Positions 46,528 through 57,040 are shown, counted from the stretch's first letter. The stretch: DNA of 64,000 nucleotides from Paenibacillus maysiensis (GCF_000520815.1 NZ_ASRY01000196.1:1-64000); one strand, 5' to 3'. Notes: generated from the letters alone by a model not told the origin. Numbers and translations: made by a program.

Positions 46528-48348
46528 TTACAGACTGGGATGATCCAGTTCATACAGATTGCGGTATCGTGGCTGCTCCTGCCAAAGCTGCTCATGACTG
46601 CCTCGCATGGAAATGCCGCCTTGCTCCATAAAGATCACCTCGTCCATATGCTCCATTCCGGTCAGATGATGTGTAATCCAGATAAGCGTTTTGCCCTCCA
46701 GCACACGAAACATCGTCTGCATTAGTTCATGCTCTGTCAGCGGATCGAGTCCCACCGTTGGCTCATCCAGTAGAACAATGGGGTGATTTTGAAGCAAAAT
46801 CCGTGCCAGTGCAATTCGTTGCCTTTCTCCACCGGAAAAGCGCAGGCCCGTTTCCTGCATCCGGGTGTCGTAGCCATCCAGCAAGGAATCAATCAGCGTT
46901 CCCAGTCCCACCTGCTCCGTTACTGCCCGAACCTCTTCCAACGTAGCATCGGGCCGCCCCAACCGAATATTGTTTGCTACCGTTGTATCGAACAAATACG
47001 GTTGCTGGTTTAATACTGCAAACAGGCTGGAATACGCCCCGCCTGTATACACGGGCGCACCTGCGACAGTGACGCTCCCTTCATCCGGTTGCAATGCCCC
47101 CTGAATCAGATTCAGCAGCGTGGACTTGCCCGCACCGCTGCGACCAAGCAGTGCAACCTTGCCTCCTTGCGGCACACGCAGGGAAATGTCGCGCACGCTC
47201 CATTCTTGCGTTGCTGTATAGCGGTAGCTCACGTTGTTCAGCAGCAGCTCGTTTGAGTTGCCAGATAGCTGGGCGGTCACATCTTCTACCTCTGTTTTGT
47301 CTACTGTGCCACCTGCTGCTTGCTGCCCTGCTTTCACAGAAGCTGAGGCCGAAAACGATGTAGATGTAGCATGTGTAGGTGTATTCTTCTCTGACTCTTT
47401 CAGGCGCCTAAGCGAATCCTGATATTCCGGCGCATGGACCACCGCTTCTCCAGCGCGGACGAAAGCATCCAGCAGCGGAAAAGCAACAAGCGTAAAGGAT
47501 GCCAGCCATGTTGCCTCTATACGGTTCTCTGCTACCAGTCCTCCAGCCCATACGGTCATAATCACAATTCCGCCACCTACGACGCACTGTGCGATCCAAT
47601 GAGAGCGCCATTCGCCCCGCCGAAGTGAATTTTCCACTACAGCAGCCTTGTTTTGCCGTTGGGTGAAGGAAGCCAGAAAATGTCCAGTCCGACCACTCAG
47701 CATCAGATCACTCATGCCGAACAATGCATCAGTCAACTCCTGATAGGCTGTACTCCGTTCCTGCTTGAACGTTCGCCGTTTGGCGAGCGAGGTCCACAGC
47801 GAGATGGCCGGGGCGATAAAAAGTAAAAATCCGCAATACAGCGCCATCATCAGGGCAAAGGTTCCGTCCATCCGTCCGAGCGCCGAAATGCCTAATGCAT
47901 AAATGATCAACGCCGATATCGCAGGCAGAACCAGCTTCAAATATATGTTTTGAAGCTGCTCAATATCCTCCGCCAGCAAACCTAACAGATCCCCTGTGCG
48001 AAACTTACTGCGAATCATAAGTGCTTGCGGTTCTACCGCCCGATACAGTCGCACCCGCATACGGGACACGAGACGCAGAGCGGCATCATGCCCCACCAAC
48101 CGTTCCAGATACTGAATGACTGCTTTACTAAAGCCGAACGTCCGTACAAGCACAATCGGAACGTACACCATCAATATATTTTCAGGCTTTAAAGCTGAAC
48201 GGGTAATCAGATGACCGGACGTAAAGAGCAATGCACCTGCACATCCAATCGCCAGAGCTCCCAAAAGGGCCGCAGCTAGAAAGGCCCAGAAATATTGTCT
48301 CAGATAAAATATAAACCAGCCTTGGCCGCTATTGTCCGTGGCTCGCAT
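46528..48348 (-). CDS. cydC: CydC, subunit of the CydDC thiol exporter
   Basis: A 606-residue fused membrane/ATPase ABC half-transporter. Walker A 'ALLGRSGAGKSTLLNLIQG', signature 'FSGGERQRIALARILL', Walker B 'HPIVLLDEPTVGLDP'. CydDC exports cysteine/glutathione-type thiols and is needed to assemble cytochrome bd. A polar insert rich in Ser/Thr/Ala (about residues 325-362) precedes the ATPase and is longer than usual. Overlaps cydD by 20 bases; last gene of cydABDC. Confidence 0.92.
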   Translation of the reverse strand: MRATDNSGQGWFIFYLRQYFWAFLAAALLGALAIGCAGALLFTSGHLITRSALKPENILMVYVPIVLVRTFGFSKAVIQYLERLVGHDAALRLVSRMRVRLYRAVEPQALMIRSKFRTGDLLGLLAEDIEQLQNIYLKLVLPAISALIIYALGISALGRMDGTFALMMALYCGFLLFIAPAISLWTSLAKRRTFKQERSTAYQELTDALFGMSDLMLSGRTGHFLASFTQRQNKAAVVENSLRRGEWRSHWIAQCVVGGGIVIMTVWAGGLVAENRIEATWLASFTLVAFPLLDAFVRAGEAVVHAPEYQDSLRRLKESEKNTPTHATSTSFSASASVKAGQQAAGGTVDKTEVEDVTAQLSGNSNELLLNNVSYRYTATQEWSVRDISLRVPQGGKVALLGRSGAGKSTLLNLIQGALQPDEGSVTVAGAPVYTGGAYSSLFAVLNQQPYLFDTTVANNIRLGRPDATLEEVRAVTEQVGLGTLIDSLLDGYDTRMQETGLRFSGGERQRIALARILLQNHPIVLLDEPTVGLDPLTEHELMQTMFRVLEGKTLIWITHHLTGMEHMDEVIFMEQGGISMRGSHEQLWQEQPRYRNLYELDHPSL

Positions 48349-50128
48349 ATCGTCCGTCCCCTCCTTCCGTCATTCCCGTCAGCAAACGGTAATATCCTCC
48401 CTTGCGGGCAACCAATTGCTTATGTGATCCTGCTTCTTCCAGACGGCCTTGATTCATCATCCAGACACAGTCCATATCCGGCATCCAATGGAGTCGATGG
48501 GTCGCGAGAAACACTCTTTTATGTTGCAAAACAGATAGAATCGTCTGTTTTAGCTCCCATTCCGTCTCAATATCCAAATGTGCAGTCGGCTCGTCCAGCA
48601 AAATCACTGGACGGTTACTCAGCAAAGCACGCGCCAACGCTATCCGCTGCGCCTGTCCTCCGCTCAGCGTCCGGCCCGCTTCACCAATCGGCTCCTCCCA
48701 TCCATTCGGAAGACTATCCACCAGCTCACGCAGTCCAACCGCGTCAATCGCCCATTCCACTTGCTCGTTGGACGCCTCCGGTTCATAAAACCGGATATTA
48801 TCCGCCAAGGAAGCGCTGAACAGGTACGGATGCTGCGGAATATAGGCAATATGACGCTGCCATTCGGCTTTGGCATCACCAGCCAATGCCCATCCATTCA
48901 CGTTCAGCTCGCCCGAGGTCGGTTCAGCGAAGCCGCCAAGCAAACTGAGCAGCGTTGTTTTACCTGCACCGCTGGCTCCGACGATGCCGATCATATTCAT
49001 ACGCGGCTCAACACTTGCAGATATGTGATCAAGCCGTGCAGAACCGTCCTCGTTGAGAAGGCATATATCCGACAGCCTGATCGTATCCTGTCCCGTGACA
49101 TTTAGGGTATTGCCATCACCCTTAGCATTGTCTGCGCTGCCACTCCCCGTAAGGATATCCACGGAATCTGTATGCTGAGCCGCTTCATCCTCTGTATCGA
49201 GAATGGAGCGCATTGCACCCCAAGCCTCCTTGCCATCCAGCGAAGCATGATAGTCCGATCCCAACTGGCGTACAGGCATAAAATATTCCGGGGCCAGAAT
49301 GAGTATCGCAAGGGCCGCTTCCAGTCCCACCGATCCGCTAATCAGGCGCAAGCCCAAGCCTACCGCCACAAAAGCGACTGACAGCATACTAAAAAAATCG
49401 AGAGCAAAAGAGGACAGGAACGCGACCCGCAGCGTACGCATCGTAGCCGTGCGGTACTGGTCGCTGACCTTCCCGACCGTTTCTCCATGCTCCCGACTAC
49501 GGCCCAAAAACCGCAGCGTCTGTAGGCCGCGCAACGAATCCGTGAAATGATGCGACAATAGGCGATAGGAGCGCCACTGTTTATCTGCCTGCTTCCGCGC
49601 CGCCAAGCCCAGCAGGATAAAGAAGCCAATCAGGATGGGCATCGTAGCCGTCAAAATCACACCTGAAATTACATCCAATGTGAAAACAGACACAAGCACA
49701 AGTATCGTCACACACATCATGTCAATCATACGCGGAATGGACAACTCCAAATACGTGCGAAAACGATCCACTCCATCCAGCGCCAACGTCACCAGCTTCC
49801 CGCTACCTTCCTTGGCAGCAAAAACAGGCCCTCGCTCGAACAAACGAGCAAGCAGACGCTCCCGCAAGGAAGCGCCTGATACTTCGGCAAAACGGCCTGC
49901 TGTCCGGCGTTGCAGCCAGATCATCGTATGCCTCGTAGCAAAAGCCGCGAAAAACAAGGCCAGTGGCGGCCAAGCCATCACCAGCGGATTTTGTTCAAAT
50001 AAAATCGTAACAGCCTTTGCCAAAAAAATCGCTTGCGCAATCACAGCGGCCCCCTGGGCCAGGGAAAGGGCGGCCAGCAGCAGCATTACCGGCCGAATGC
50101 CCTTTAATCCAAACCATGCTTTATCCAT
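48329..50128 (-). CDS. cydD: CydD, subunit of the CydDC thiol exporter
   Basis: A 599-residue ABC half-transporter with six helices and a C-terminal ATPase: Walker A 'GIVGASGAGKTTLLSLLGGF', signature 'LSGGQAQRIALARALL', Walker B 'RPVILLDEPTAHLD'. Its ATG overlaps the cydB stop by one base. It pairs with CydC to export cysteine/glutathione for cytochrome bd maturation. Confidence 0.93.
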   Translation of the reverse strand: MDKAWFGLKGIRPVMLLLAALSLAQGAAVIAQAIFLAKAVTILFEQNPLVMAWPPLALFFAAFATRHTMIWLQRRTAGRFAEVSGASLRERLLARLFERGPVFAAKEGSGKLVTLALDGVDRFRTYLELSIPRMIDMMCVTILVLVSVFTLDVISGVILTATMPILIGFFILLGLAARKQADKQWRSYRLLSHHFTDSLRGLQTLRFLGRSREHGETVGKVSDQYRTATMRTLRVAFLSSFALDFFSMLSVAFVAVGLGLRLISGSVGLEAALAILILAPEYFMPVRQLGSDYHASLDGKEAWGAMRSILDTEDEAAQHTDSVDILTGSGSADNAKGDGNTLNVTGQDTIRLSDICLLNEDGSARLDHISASVEPRMNMIGIVGASGAGKTTLLSLLGGFAEPTSGELNVNGWALAGDAKAEWQRHIAYIPQHPYLFSASLADNIRFYEPEASNEQVEWAIDAVGLRELVDSLPNGWEEPIGEAGRTLSGGQAQRIALARALLSNRPVILLDEPTAHLDIETEWELKQTILSVLQHKRVFLATHRLHWMPDMDCVWMMNQGRLEEAGSHKQLVARKGGYYRLLTGMTEGGDGRYASHGQ

Positions 50129-51141
50129 TAGTATTCCAAATGATCCTTTTCACTGAGACGCTTATGGAAAACAAAGTAGCTCCACGCCTGATAAGCCAGC
50201 ACAAAGGGTAAAAGCGTTGCTGCAACAATCGTCATGGCTTTCAGTGTGTAATGACTGGAGCTTGCATTATATATCGTCAAATCAAATGCACTGTTGATCG
50301 AGCTCACCATAAATCTCGGGAACAAGCCGATGAACAACGAAACGAATGTCAGCAAAATGATAGCCCCCGTCATCCCGAAGGCCCAGCCTTCGCGGCGCTG
50401 CTTCAGGAAATACCATGCCAGTACATAGGCGACGATCCCCACTGCAACTGCGGCATACATATAAGGGCCACGACGTGCGAATACATCTGTTGCAAAATAA
50501 GTACATACCACCATACCAGCCAGCAAAATACCTAATATCGGAAGGAATTTAGACGCAATCACACGGGCACGATCCCGCACTTCTCCAATCGTCCGCAGGG
50601 AAATAAACGTCAGCCCATGCATCAGGCACATCCCCACCACGGTCAGTCCAATCCATACCGTATATCCGTTAAACACATCGGAGAATCCGGCTTTCAAGTC
50701 CATGTTTTGCTGAATAGGTACACCCTTTACCAAAGCCGCAAAAGCCATACCGAACAGCATCGGCGGCAGAAAGCTGCCAATCAGAATACAGGCATCCCAC
50801 GTCCCTGTCCACCATTTTCCTTCTGCCTTGCCCCGGAACTCAAAGGAGACTCCACGTAAGATCAAACCTAGCAAAATAAACACAAATACCAAATAATATC
50901 CGCTGAACATGGTCGCATAAAAATGTGGGAAAGCCGCGAACATCGCACCCGCTGCTGTGATCAGCCATACTTCATTCGCATCCCAGAATGGACCAATCGT
51001 ATTGATCATCAAGCGTTTTTGCTGGTCATTACGCGGTACCAATCCTGTAGCCATCCCCACGCCAAAATCAAAACCCTCCAGAAAAAAGAAGCCGGTGAAC
51101 AATACAGCGATCAATAAGAACCATAAATCATTTAGCGACAA
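50128..51141 (-). CDS. cydB: Cytochrome bd ubiquinol oxidase subunit II
   Basis: A 337-residue membrane subunit ('GFFFLEGFDFGVGMATGLVP', 'GPFWDANEVWLITAAGAMFA'). The frame opens at 51246 inside cydA, but TTG at 51141 has AAGGGGG eight bases upstream and gives the usual length, starting 'MSLNDLWFLL'. It overlaps the cydA end by 14 bases. With CydA it forms the high-affinity bd oxidase. Confidence 0.93.
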   Translation of the reverse strand: MSLNDLWFLLIAVLFTGFFFLEGFDFGVGMATGLVPRNDQQKRLMINTIGPFWDANEVWLITAAGAMFAAFPHFYATMFSGYYLVFVFILLGLILRGVSFEFRGKAEGKWWTGTWDACILIGSFLPPMLFGMAFAALVKGVPIQQNMDLKAGFSDVFNGYTVWIGLTVVGMCLMHGLTFISLRTIGEVRDRARVIASKFLPILGILLAGMVVCTYFATDVFARRGPYMYAAVAVGIVAYVLAWYFLKQRREGWAFGMTGAIILLTFVSLFIGLFPRFMVSSINSAFDLTIYNASSSHYTLKAMTIVAATLLPFVLAYQAWSYFVFHKRLSEKDHLEY

Positions 51142-52534
51142 TGGTGTCACCCCCTTGAGCAAATGGGTCATGAATGACCGTTTGCTGATGTGTCTCGATA
51201 TCCGGACCTTTGCGAGCCGTACGGAAAAACAGGAACGCCAGCACACCCGTTAAAATTAAATACAATGTGGTAAATGAAATGAACGAGAACAGCACTTCTC
51301 CTGCCACAACAGTAGGCGAAACAGAATCTTTTGTTTGAAGCAAACCAAATACAGTCCACGGTTGGCGACCTATTTCAGTCATGATCCAACCTGCAGTATT
51401 CCCAATGAATGGAAGAGATATCCCCCATATCATGAGACGGAAGAACCAGCGATGCGAACCCTCCAACTTTTTACGGAAAGTCAGGTAAGCTCCGTATAAA
51501 GCGAGTGCAATCATGGCACATCCCGCCGCAATCATAATGCGGAAGCTCCAGAACGTAGTACGTACTGGCGGGATATAATCGCCTGGACCATAGGTTTTTT
51601 CATATTCTGCCTGAAGCTCATTCATACCAGGCACAGAGCCGGAAAATTTACTATAGGATAGAAAACTCAGGGCAAAAGGAACTTTAATCTCAAAGGTATT
51701 TTCCTTCTTTTCAGGATCAATACGTGCGATAACCGTCCAAGGGGCCGGATCACCGCTGTTTCCCCACAAAGCTTCACTGGCAGCCATCTTCATTGGCTGT
51801 GTTTTCACCAAATATTGAGCCTGTCCATGACCAAACAAAGGAATAGCAATGGCACTGATTAATGCAACAATAATACTTAATTTAAAAGAAGGCTTGAAAA
51901 AATCCAGATTCTTTTTGTGCATCAGCTTCCATGCGCTAATACCCGCGACGAGAAAAGCACCTGTCGCAAAAGCTGCAAACAGTGTGTGAGGAAACTCCCA
52001 CAACAGTTGTTCGTTCGTCAACAGAGCGGCAAAATCTTTCATTTCTGCACGCCCATTTTGAATCTCATATCCTACTGGACGCTGCATGAATGAATTGGCT
52101 GCCAAGATCCACAAAGCAGACAGCATCGTACCGATGGATACCAGCCACATACAGATTAAATGGACACTTTTGGACAGACGTTCCCAGCCGAATACCCACA
52201 ATCCGATAAAGGTTGATTCCAGGAAAAAGGCAAGCAGTGCCTCAATCGCCAGCGGCGTACCGAACACATCACCGACAAACCGGGAAAAGTCCGACCAGTT
52301 CATCCCGAACTGAAACTCTTGCAAAATTCCGGTGACGACGCCCACTGCAAAGTTAATCAGCAGAAACGTTCCCCAGAATTGAGCCATTTTTTTGTACAAA
52401 TCATTTTTTTTGATTACATACATGGTCTCCATAATTGCCACCAACAACGACAATCCAATGGAGATCGGCACATAAACAAAGTGAAGAATCGTTGTGGTTG
52501 CAAACTGCAACCGTGCCAAATCCAATACGTCCAT
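51128..52534 (-). CDS. cydA: Cytochrome bd ubiquinol oxidase subunit I
   Basis: A 468-residue heme-bearing subunit ('RLQFATTTILHFVYVPISIG' with a heme His, 'GWIMTEIGRQPWTVFGLLQT'). The quinol loop is the short form seen in Bacillota. It oxidises menaquinol and reduces oxygen without proton pumping, for low oxygen or respiratory stress. First gene of cydABDC, behind a Rex box. Confidence 0.96.
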   Translation of the reverse strand: MDVLDLARLQFATTTILHFVYVPISIGLSLLVAIMETMYVIKKNDLYKKMAQFWGTFLLINFAVGVVTGILQEFQFGMNWSDFSRFVGDVFGTPLAIEALLAFFLESTFIGLWVFGWERLSKSVHLICMWLVSIGTMLSALWILAANSFMQRPVGYEIQNGRAEMKDFAALLTNEQLLWEFPHTLFAAFATGAFLVAGISAWKLMHKKNLDFFKPSFKLSIIVALISAIAIPLFGHGQAQYLVKTQPMKMAASEALWGNSGDPAPWTVIARIDPEKKENTFEIKVPFALSFLSYSKFSGSVPGMNELQAEYEKTYGPGDYIPPVRTTFWSFRIMIAAGCAMIALALYGAYLTFRKKLEGSHRWFFRLMIWGISLPFIGNTAGWIMTEIGRQPWTVFGLLQTKDSVSPTVVAGEVLFSFISFTTLYLILTGVLAFLFFRTARKGPDIETHQQTVIHDPFAQGGDTIVAK

Positions 52535-52607
52535 GATGTTGCTCCTCCCTCTGCACTTCTCTTAACAATGAGTCATAATAATTGGACTCTGAAGCCTTCT
52601 TTTATCT

Positions 52608-52625
52608 TTGTGACAGTATTCACAT
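52608..52625. promoter_or_regulatory. Rex operator upstream of cydA
   Basis: TTGTGA-N6-TCACAT matches the Rex consensus TTGTGA-N6-TCACAA except the last base, 74 bases before the cydA start. Rex represses cyd when NADH is low. The remaining upstream bases (to 52857) hold no gene. Confidence 0.78.
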
Positions 52626-52857
52626 TATTACATATGGAACGATCACTTTTTAGGAATAGCCCCCTCAGGCATCTTCACTACGGGATCTCATGATCCAGCT
52701 TCAGAATATCATCATTATATAGAATTGCTTTGAATGAAATAGAATCGAAAGTGTGAACATCGTGTCAAAACTGTGTCGTAACGATGGCGAATTTATGAAA
52801 ACAACTCAAATCTTCTAGTTAGTGTGACATTTGCGATTGATCTATCCAAATTTTTTC

Positions 52858-52912
52858 ATAAAAAAAGCCTCTCTTTGTTCGGAGACTTTTGCTCCGACAT
52901 CTGCAAGAGAGA
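52858..52912 (-). terminator. Terminator of the YesM/YesN-type operon
   Basis: Outer arms 'cctctcttt' and 'aagagag', inner 'tcggag'/'ctccga', with a seven-base T run on the minus strand. Confidence 0.85.
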
Positions 52913-52940
52913 CTTCATCAATTTAATCTATGGGAGTCCA

Positions 52941-54509
52941 TCAACTGCCCTCCGTCCCTCCGTTCTTCTGAACCCGATTACGGTAGGAGGAAGGCGACAT
53001 CCCCGCATATTTTTTGAATTTTCCATGAAAATAATCGACGTTGGCATATCCGACACGTCCTGCCACCTGATGCACCCTGATTCCCTGTGCAAGCAGTTCC
53101 CTTGCCCGCTCGATCCTCACCTTGTCCAGGTAAGCGTTAAAGGCTTCGCCTGTATGACTTTTGAACAATTTGCCCAAATAGCCGCTGTTGTAATTAAACA
53201 TATCCGCCAACAGCTCCAAGCGCAGGTTCTCATCATAATGGCTGTGAATGAAATCAATCAATTGTTTCATGATCGTTTCTTTACCACCCGAATCGGTCTG
53301 ACCAATCCATTGCAGCACATGCTCCAGCGACCGATCCACCAGCTCACCCAAGGTTGAATAAGCATATACATCCGTAATCAAGCGCGAATGCTTCTCCAGC
53401 ACCGTCCGGCTCTGCTCCTGCCCGGCCGCATACTTGTTCAGCGCCAAGGTAAATATCTGTGCAAACGCCGCCTTGATTGCAGCTTCTGTACGATAGATCT
53501 GAGGAAATTGGACCTCCATTTCCTTCAATACACGTATTGCAGCTTCACGATTCGCCATATCCAGTGCGTAGTATAGCTTTTCTGCATAACGCATAGGGTC
53601 CGAGGTTTTATCAGTCGTTTCGCACATTCCCTCGTCCGAGGTCTCCAAATCATGCAGGTCACGGGTAAGCATCACCCTTTCCGCACGGAACAGGAAAGTA
53701 CGCTCCAGTAGACGCAGCGCCTGCTCAAAAGAGTTTGGAATATCATGTAGTCTGCCCACCGGATCACCAGCAGCTACGTATATTTCCGTTGTCCACGGCT
53801 TTAGTGCCTGTCGCCAGGAAGCCAGCAGCCGAACAGCATTTTCTTCTGTTTCCACCGTGGCGGGAAGCAGCAAGCCTGTATATATTCCAGCCTCGAATAT
53901 AATCCCCCTGCCCTGCTCCTGGCACATTTCCGTTAGCCCCAGCTTAGCTGCCGACTGCCGGGCTTGCCGATCCCAGTCGGGTATCCGCAGATCCAGCAGT
54001 ACGACCTGATAGCTTCCCCAATCCAAAGCGGGTGGCGCTGGATGCTGGTCAGGATGATCAGGAAACAGCAGGGTTTCGATCCAATCGCGCTCATGGGGAG
54101 TCGGGCTCCCCCACTTGCCGTCTTCTTTTTCACTCTCAATGCTTCGCCGTACCCGTTTCAGCTCTGTCGTCATTTCTTCTTCATCCACAGGCTTCAATAA
54201 ATAACCATCCACGCCAAAGCCCATCGCCTGCCGTGCATAATCAAAGTCCGCATATCCGCTTAAAATGAGAAAATGAAACGGCTCGCCGTTCATTTCGCGT
54301 ATGCTCCGTATGACCTCCAGCCCGCTCATCCCCGGCATCCGTATATCGACAATGACCAGCTCCGGCCGATGCTCCTTAAATTTATCCAATGCCTCGCGCC
54401 CGTTCCCTGCGGTATCTACAATATGGAAGCCGCAGTCATTCCAATCAATAATGGAGGTCAATCCTTCACGAATCGCAGGCTCATCATCCACAATCATCGC
54501 TTTATACAT
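52941..54509 (-). CDS. Response regulator with AraC-type output (YesN-like)
   Basis: A 522-residue regulator: receiver domain 1-120 with phosphoacceptor D55 ('VIVDIRMPGMSGLEV'), a long middle region, and a C-terminal AraC HTH pair ('LELLADMFNYNSGYLGKLFK' and 'GIRVHQVAGRVGYANVDYFH'). Partners with the histidine kinase whose gene overlaps its start by eight bases. Such pairs usually control neighbouring sugar ABC operons, but here the neighbours are cyd and def. Confidence 0.93.
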   Translation of the reverse strand: MYKAMIVDDEPAIREGLTSIIDWNDCGFHIVDTAGNGREALDKFKEHRPELVIVDIRMPGMSGLEVIRSIREMNGEPFHFLILSGYADFDYARQAMGFGVDGYLLKPVDEEEMTTELKRVRRSIESEKEDGKWGSPTPHERDWIETLLFPDHPDQHPAPPALDWGSYQVVLLDLRIPDWDRQARQSAAKLGLTEMCQEQGRGIIFEAGIYTGLLLPATVETEENAVRLLASWRQALKPWTTEIYVAAGDPVGRLHDIPNSFEQALRLLERTFLFRAERVMLTRDLHDLETSDEGMCETTDKTSDPMRYAEKLYYALDMANREAAIRVLKEMEVQFPQIYRTEAAIKAAFAQIFTLALNKYAAGQEQSRTVLEKHSRLITDVYAYSTLGELVDRSLEHVLQWIGQTDSGGKETIMKQLIDFIHSHYDENLRLELLADMFNYNSGYLGKLFKSHTGEAFNAYLDKVRIERARELLAQGIRVHQVAGRVGYANVDYFHGKFKKYAGMSPSSYRNRVQKNGGTEGS

Positions 54510-56292
54510 TCGACTCCTCCTCTCTGGGTATTGAAAAGGTTACGGTTGTTCCTGCCTGCGGTACGCTCTCAATGTGCAGACCATAACGTTCGCCATACAT
54601 TAGCGTCAGACGCTGGTGAACATTGCGCAGCCCGATACTGCTCCCTTCCGGCTCATCCGTGCCTGTTATGCGGTCCAGCAGACGGGACAACTGCTCTGTT
54701 TCCATGCCAATTCCATCGTCGGCCACTCTTATTTGCAGCTCTCGTAGCTCCATCGAAATATCGACTTTCACAGTAACCGGTTCTTCCTTGTTTTCAAGGC
54801 CATGAATAACTGCGTTCTCCACCAGCGGCTGTATAATTAATGGAGGAATGGACATTTCCTCAGCGCTTTCTTCCAGATTCACTTCATAGATCAAACGATT
54901 TCCAAACCGGAACTGCTGAATTTGTAAATAGGATCGCACCATATCCAGTTCCTGACGCACTGTCGTTTTACCGCTTCCAATCTCCAGATTCCGCCGCATC
55001 AGTCGGCCAAGCAAACGTACCGTTGTTGCAATCTCCGCTTCCCCGTTCAGATGCGCCTTCATTCGGATAGACTCCAGCGCATTGAACAGGAAGTGCGGGT
55101 TAATCTGGCTTGCCATCATTTTCAGCTTGATATCCTTTTGCGCCATTTCGAGCCTGTTATTTTTCTCACTCGCTTCATAAACCTGTCCCATTAACTGGCG
55201 GATGCTAGCGACCATATAATTGAAGCGGCGGGACAAATCCCCGATTTCGTCCATTCCCTCCACGCTCGACACGACATGGAAATCCCCCGCAGCCACCTTA
55301 CCCAGCTCATGGCTCAATCGCTGTAGCCGTTTGGTGATCAGCCAGGAAATCATCGTAATCAGAATCAAAGCCATGACCAGCACCGCAAGAACACACAATG
55401 CGCCGATCAAGCTGATCCGGTTCGCTCCCTGTACAATATGTTCCGTCGAAAACACCGAGATAATCGTCAATCCGCTCACACTTGAGGCTGGCAGCAGCTC
55501 ATCCACAATAATGTTCGAGGATTTCCCGTTTATTTTTGCTTCATATATTCCCTTACCCGCACCCTGAACATCAAAGCCCAAATGCAGATCCGCCAAGGTT
55601 TGACCCACGGACTGTGTATGGGTAGCCGCGACCACAATTCCGTTACGATCCACAATCAGCGTTTCAAACGGCTCCTTGCTGAGCATATTGTTCAGCTCCG
55701 TCTGACTCAGCGCAATCATCAGAACTCCCTTGGTGTTGTATTCCGGAAAGGGAATTTGCCGCACCAGACTCAGCCGGTTTACCGGGTTATCCTCCTTATC
55801 CTGAATATAAAACCAGTTAATCGCCGTCCCCTTCAAGGCCGTCTGGAACCACTTCTGCTGCTCAATACCAGAATCTACAGGGATAAATTCCAGATTATTG
55901 ACAAGCGTCGGATTATACGAATAAAAACGAATGGAAGCAATTTCTCTATACTGCTGTACATACTCATTAAAGTCCTTGTATTGATGATACGCATTCATCA
56001 GCTCTACCATGCCCAAATAACGGCGGTTCGCCATCTCCCTCAGCCTTTTATCGAACATCAGCCCATTTGATATATCCGTGGGAACGCGCAATAAATTCGC
56101 AGTCTGGCTCTTGATCTTTTCCACATTGTTCACCGTTTGGGCAATTGCACTGTCCAAAGCCTGCTCCCGTAAATAAAAGGTGACACAGCCGCCCACCACC
56201 AGCACCGGGATCATGACAATCAGCACGTAGGAGAACAGCAGCTTATTTCGCATACGCATATTATTCATCAGATGCCGAACTCCACGATACAT
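54502..56292 (-). CDS. Sensor histidine kinase (YesM-like, LytS/His_kinase family)
   Basis: A 596-residue membrane kinase: helix near 17-37, an extracellular sensing region to about 290, a second helix, HAMP, the phosphorylated His in 'NPHFLFNALESIRMKAHL', and a GHKL ATPase domain ('IPPLIIQPLVENAVIHGLE', 'VADDGIGM', 'IGLRNVHQRL'). The first gene of the pair; GGGGGG precedes the ATG. Ligand probably a plant-derived saccharide by family analogy, not shown here. Confidence 0.93.
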   Translation of the reverse strand: MYRGVRHLMNNMRMRNKLLFSYVLIVMIPVLVVGGCVTFYLREQALDSAIAQTVNNVEKIKSQTANLLRVPTDISNGLMFDKRLREMANRRYLGMVELMNAYHQYKDFNEYVQQYREIASIRFYSYNPTLVNNLEFIPVDSGIEQQKWFQTALKGTAINWFYIQDKEDNPVNRLSLVRQIPFPEYNTKGVLMIALSQTELNNMLSKEPFETLIVDRNGIVVAATHTQSVGQTLADLHLGFDVQGAGKGIYEAKINGKSSNIIVDELLPASSVSGLTIISVFSTEHIVQGANRISLIGALCVLAVLVMALILITMISWLITKRLQRLSHELGKVAAGDFHVVSSVEGMDEIGDLSRRFNYMVASIRQLMGQVYEASEKNNRLEMAQKDIKLKMMASQINPHFLFNALESIRMKAHLNGEAEIATTVRLLGRLMRRNLEIGSGKTTVRQELDMVRSYLQIQQFRFGNRLIYEVNLEESAEEMSIPPLIIQPLVENAVIHGLENKEEPVTVKVDISMELRELQIRVADDGIGMETEQLSRLLDRITGTDEPEGSSIGLRNVHQRLTLMYGERYGLHIESVPQAGTTVTFSIPREEESNV

Positions 56293-56411
56293 GCCATTCC
56301 CCCCGTTAGATAAGCGCTTACATTATTATGTATTCCTTAACTTACCGCATCACGATGTACATGATTCCAGTTTAAAGCTTCGCAACATCTATATCTATAT
56401 TTTTTTGCAAA

Positions 56412-56446
56412 ATAAAAATGTGGCGAACAGGGTCACCACACTTTTT
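56412..56446 (-). terminator. Terminator of def
   Basis: Short stem 'tgtgg'/'ccaca' extended by weaker pairs, with A and T runs on both sides. Confidence 0.6.
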
Positions 56447-56458
56447 ACGGATCATGAA

Positions 56459-57040
56459 CTATTCACGCACAAAAGGTTCGATATGCACACCCTGCGGCAG
56501 CTTTTGAGGATCGTCCGGGTTAATATGGTCATAGAACATGATGCCGTCCAAATGGTCCATCTCATGCTGTACCACAATCGCTGCATAACCTTTGAAGGTC
56601 AGTATTTCCTGAGTTCCGTCCGGCAAATTGGCCTTAATGCGAATTTTTTCATAACGCGGGACATATCCGGGTATGTAACGATCCACTGACAAGCAGCCCT
56701 CACCCTGCTCCAAATAAATCATGGACGTCGAGTGACTGACCAGCTTGGGATTAAACAGTGCATACTCTATCGTTTTGTCTCCATCCTGATAATAGACAGC
56801 ACACATTCTTTTGTTCAGACCCACCTGGTTGGCGGATAGCCCCACACCCGGGCGCAGCTCATAGCGGGTGGCCAGCTCTTCATTTTGGCTATTTTTCAGA
56901 TAATCCAGCATCCATTGCATCTGTTGAAGATCCTCTTCTCGCAGCGGCAAGTCTACCGGATCAACCTTCGTACGCAAAATCGGTTCCCCTTCACGTACAA
57001 TATCCTTCGTGAGAAGCATCTCCATTGGTTGATTGCTCAT
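56459..57040 (-). CDS. def: Peptide deformylase
   Basis: A 193-residue metalloenzyme that removes the formyl group from new proteins. The three motifs are 'GVGLSANQVG', 'EGCLS' and 'QHEMDHLDG' (metal ligands Cys and the two His, catalytic Glu). The long spacing fits type II enzymes of Gram-positives. Upstream GAGG is only modest. It stands alone, without fmt next to it, as in second-copy deformylases; whether another def exists cannot be told from here. Confidence 0.95.
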   Translation of the reverse strand: MSNQPMEMLLTKDIVREGEPILRTKVDPVDLPLREEDLQQMQWMLDYLKNSQNEELATRYELRPGVGLSANQVGLNKRMCAVYYQDGDKTIEYALFNPKLVSHSTSMIYLEQGEGCLSVDRYIPGYVPRYEKIRIKANLPDGTQEILTFKGYAAIVVQHEMDHLDGIMFYDHINPDDPQKLPQGVHIEPFVRE

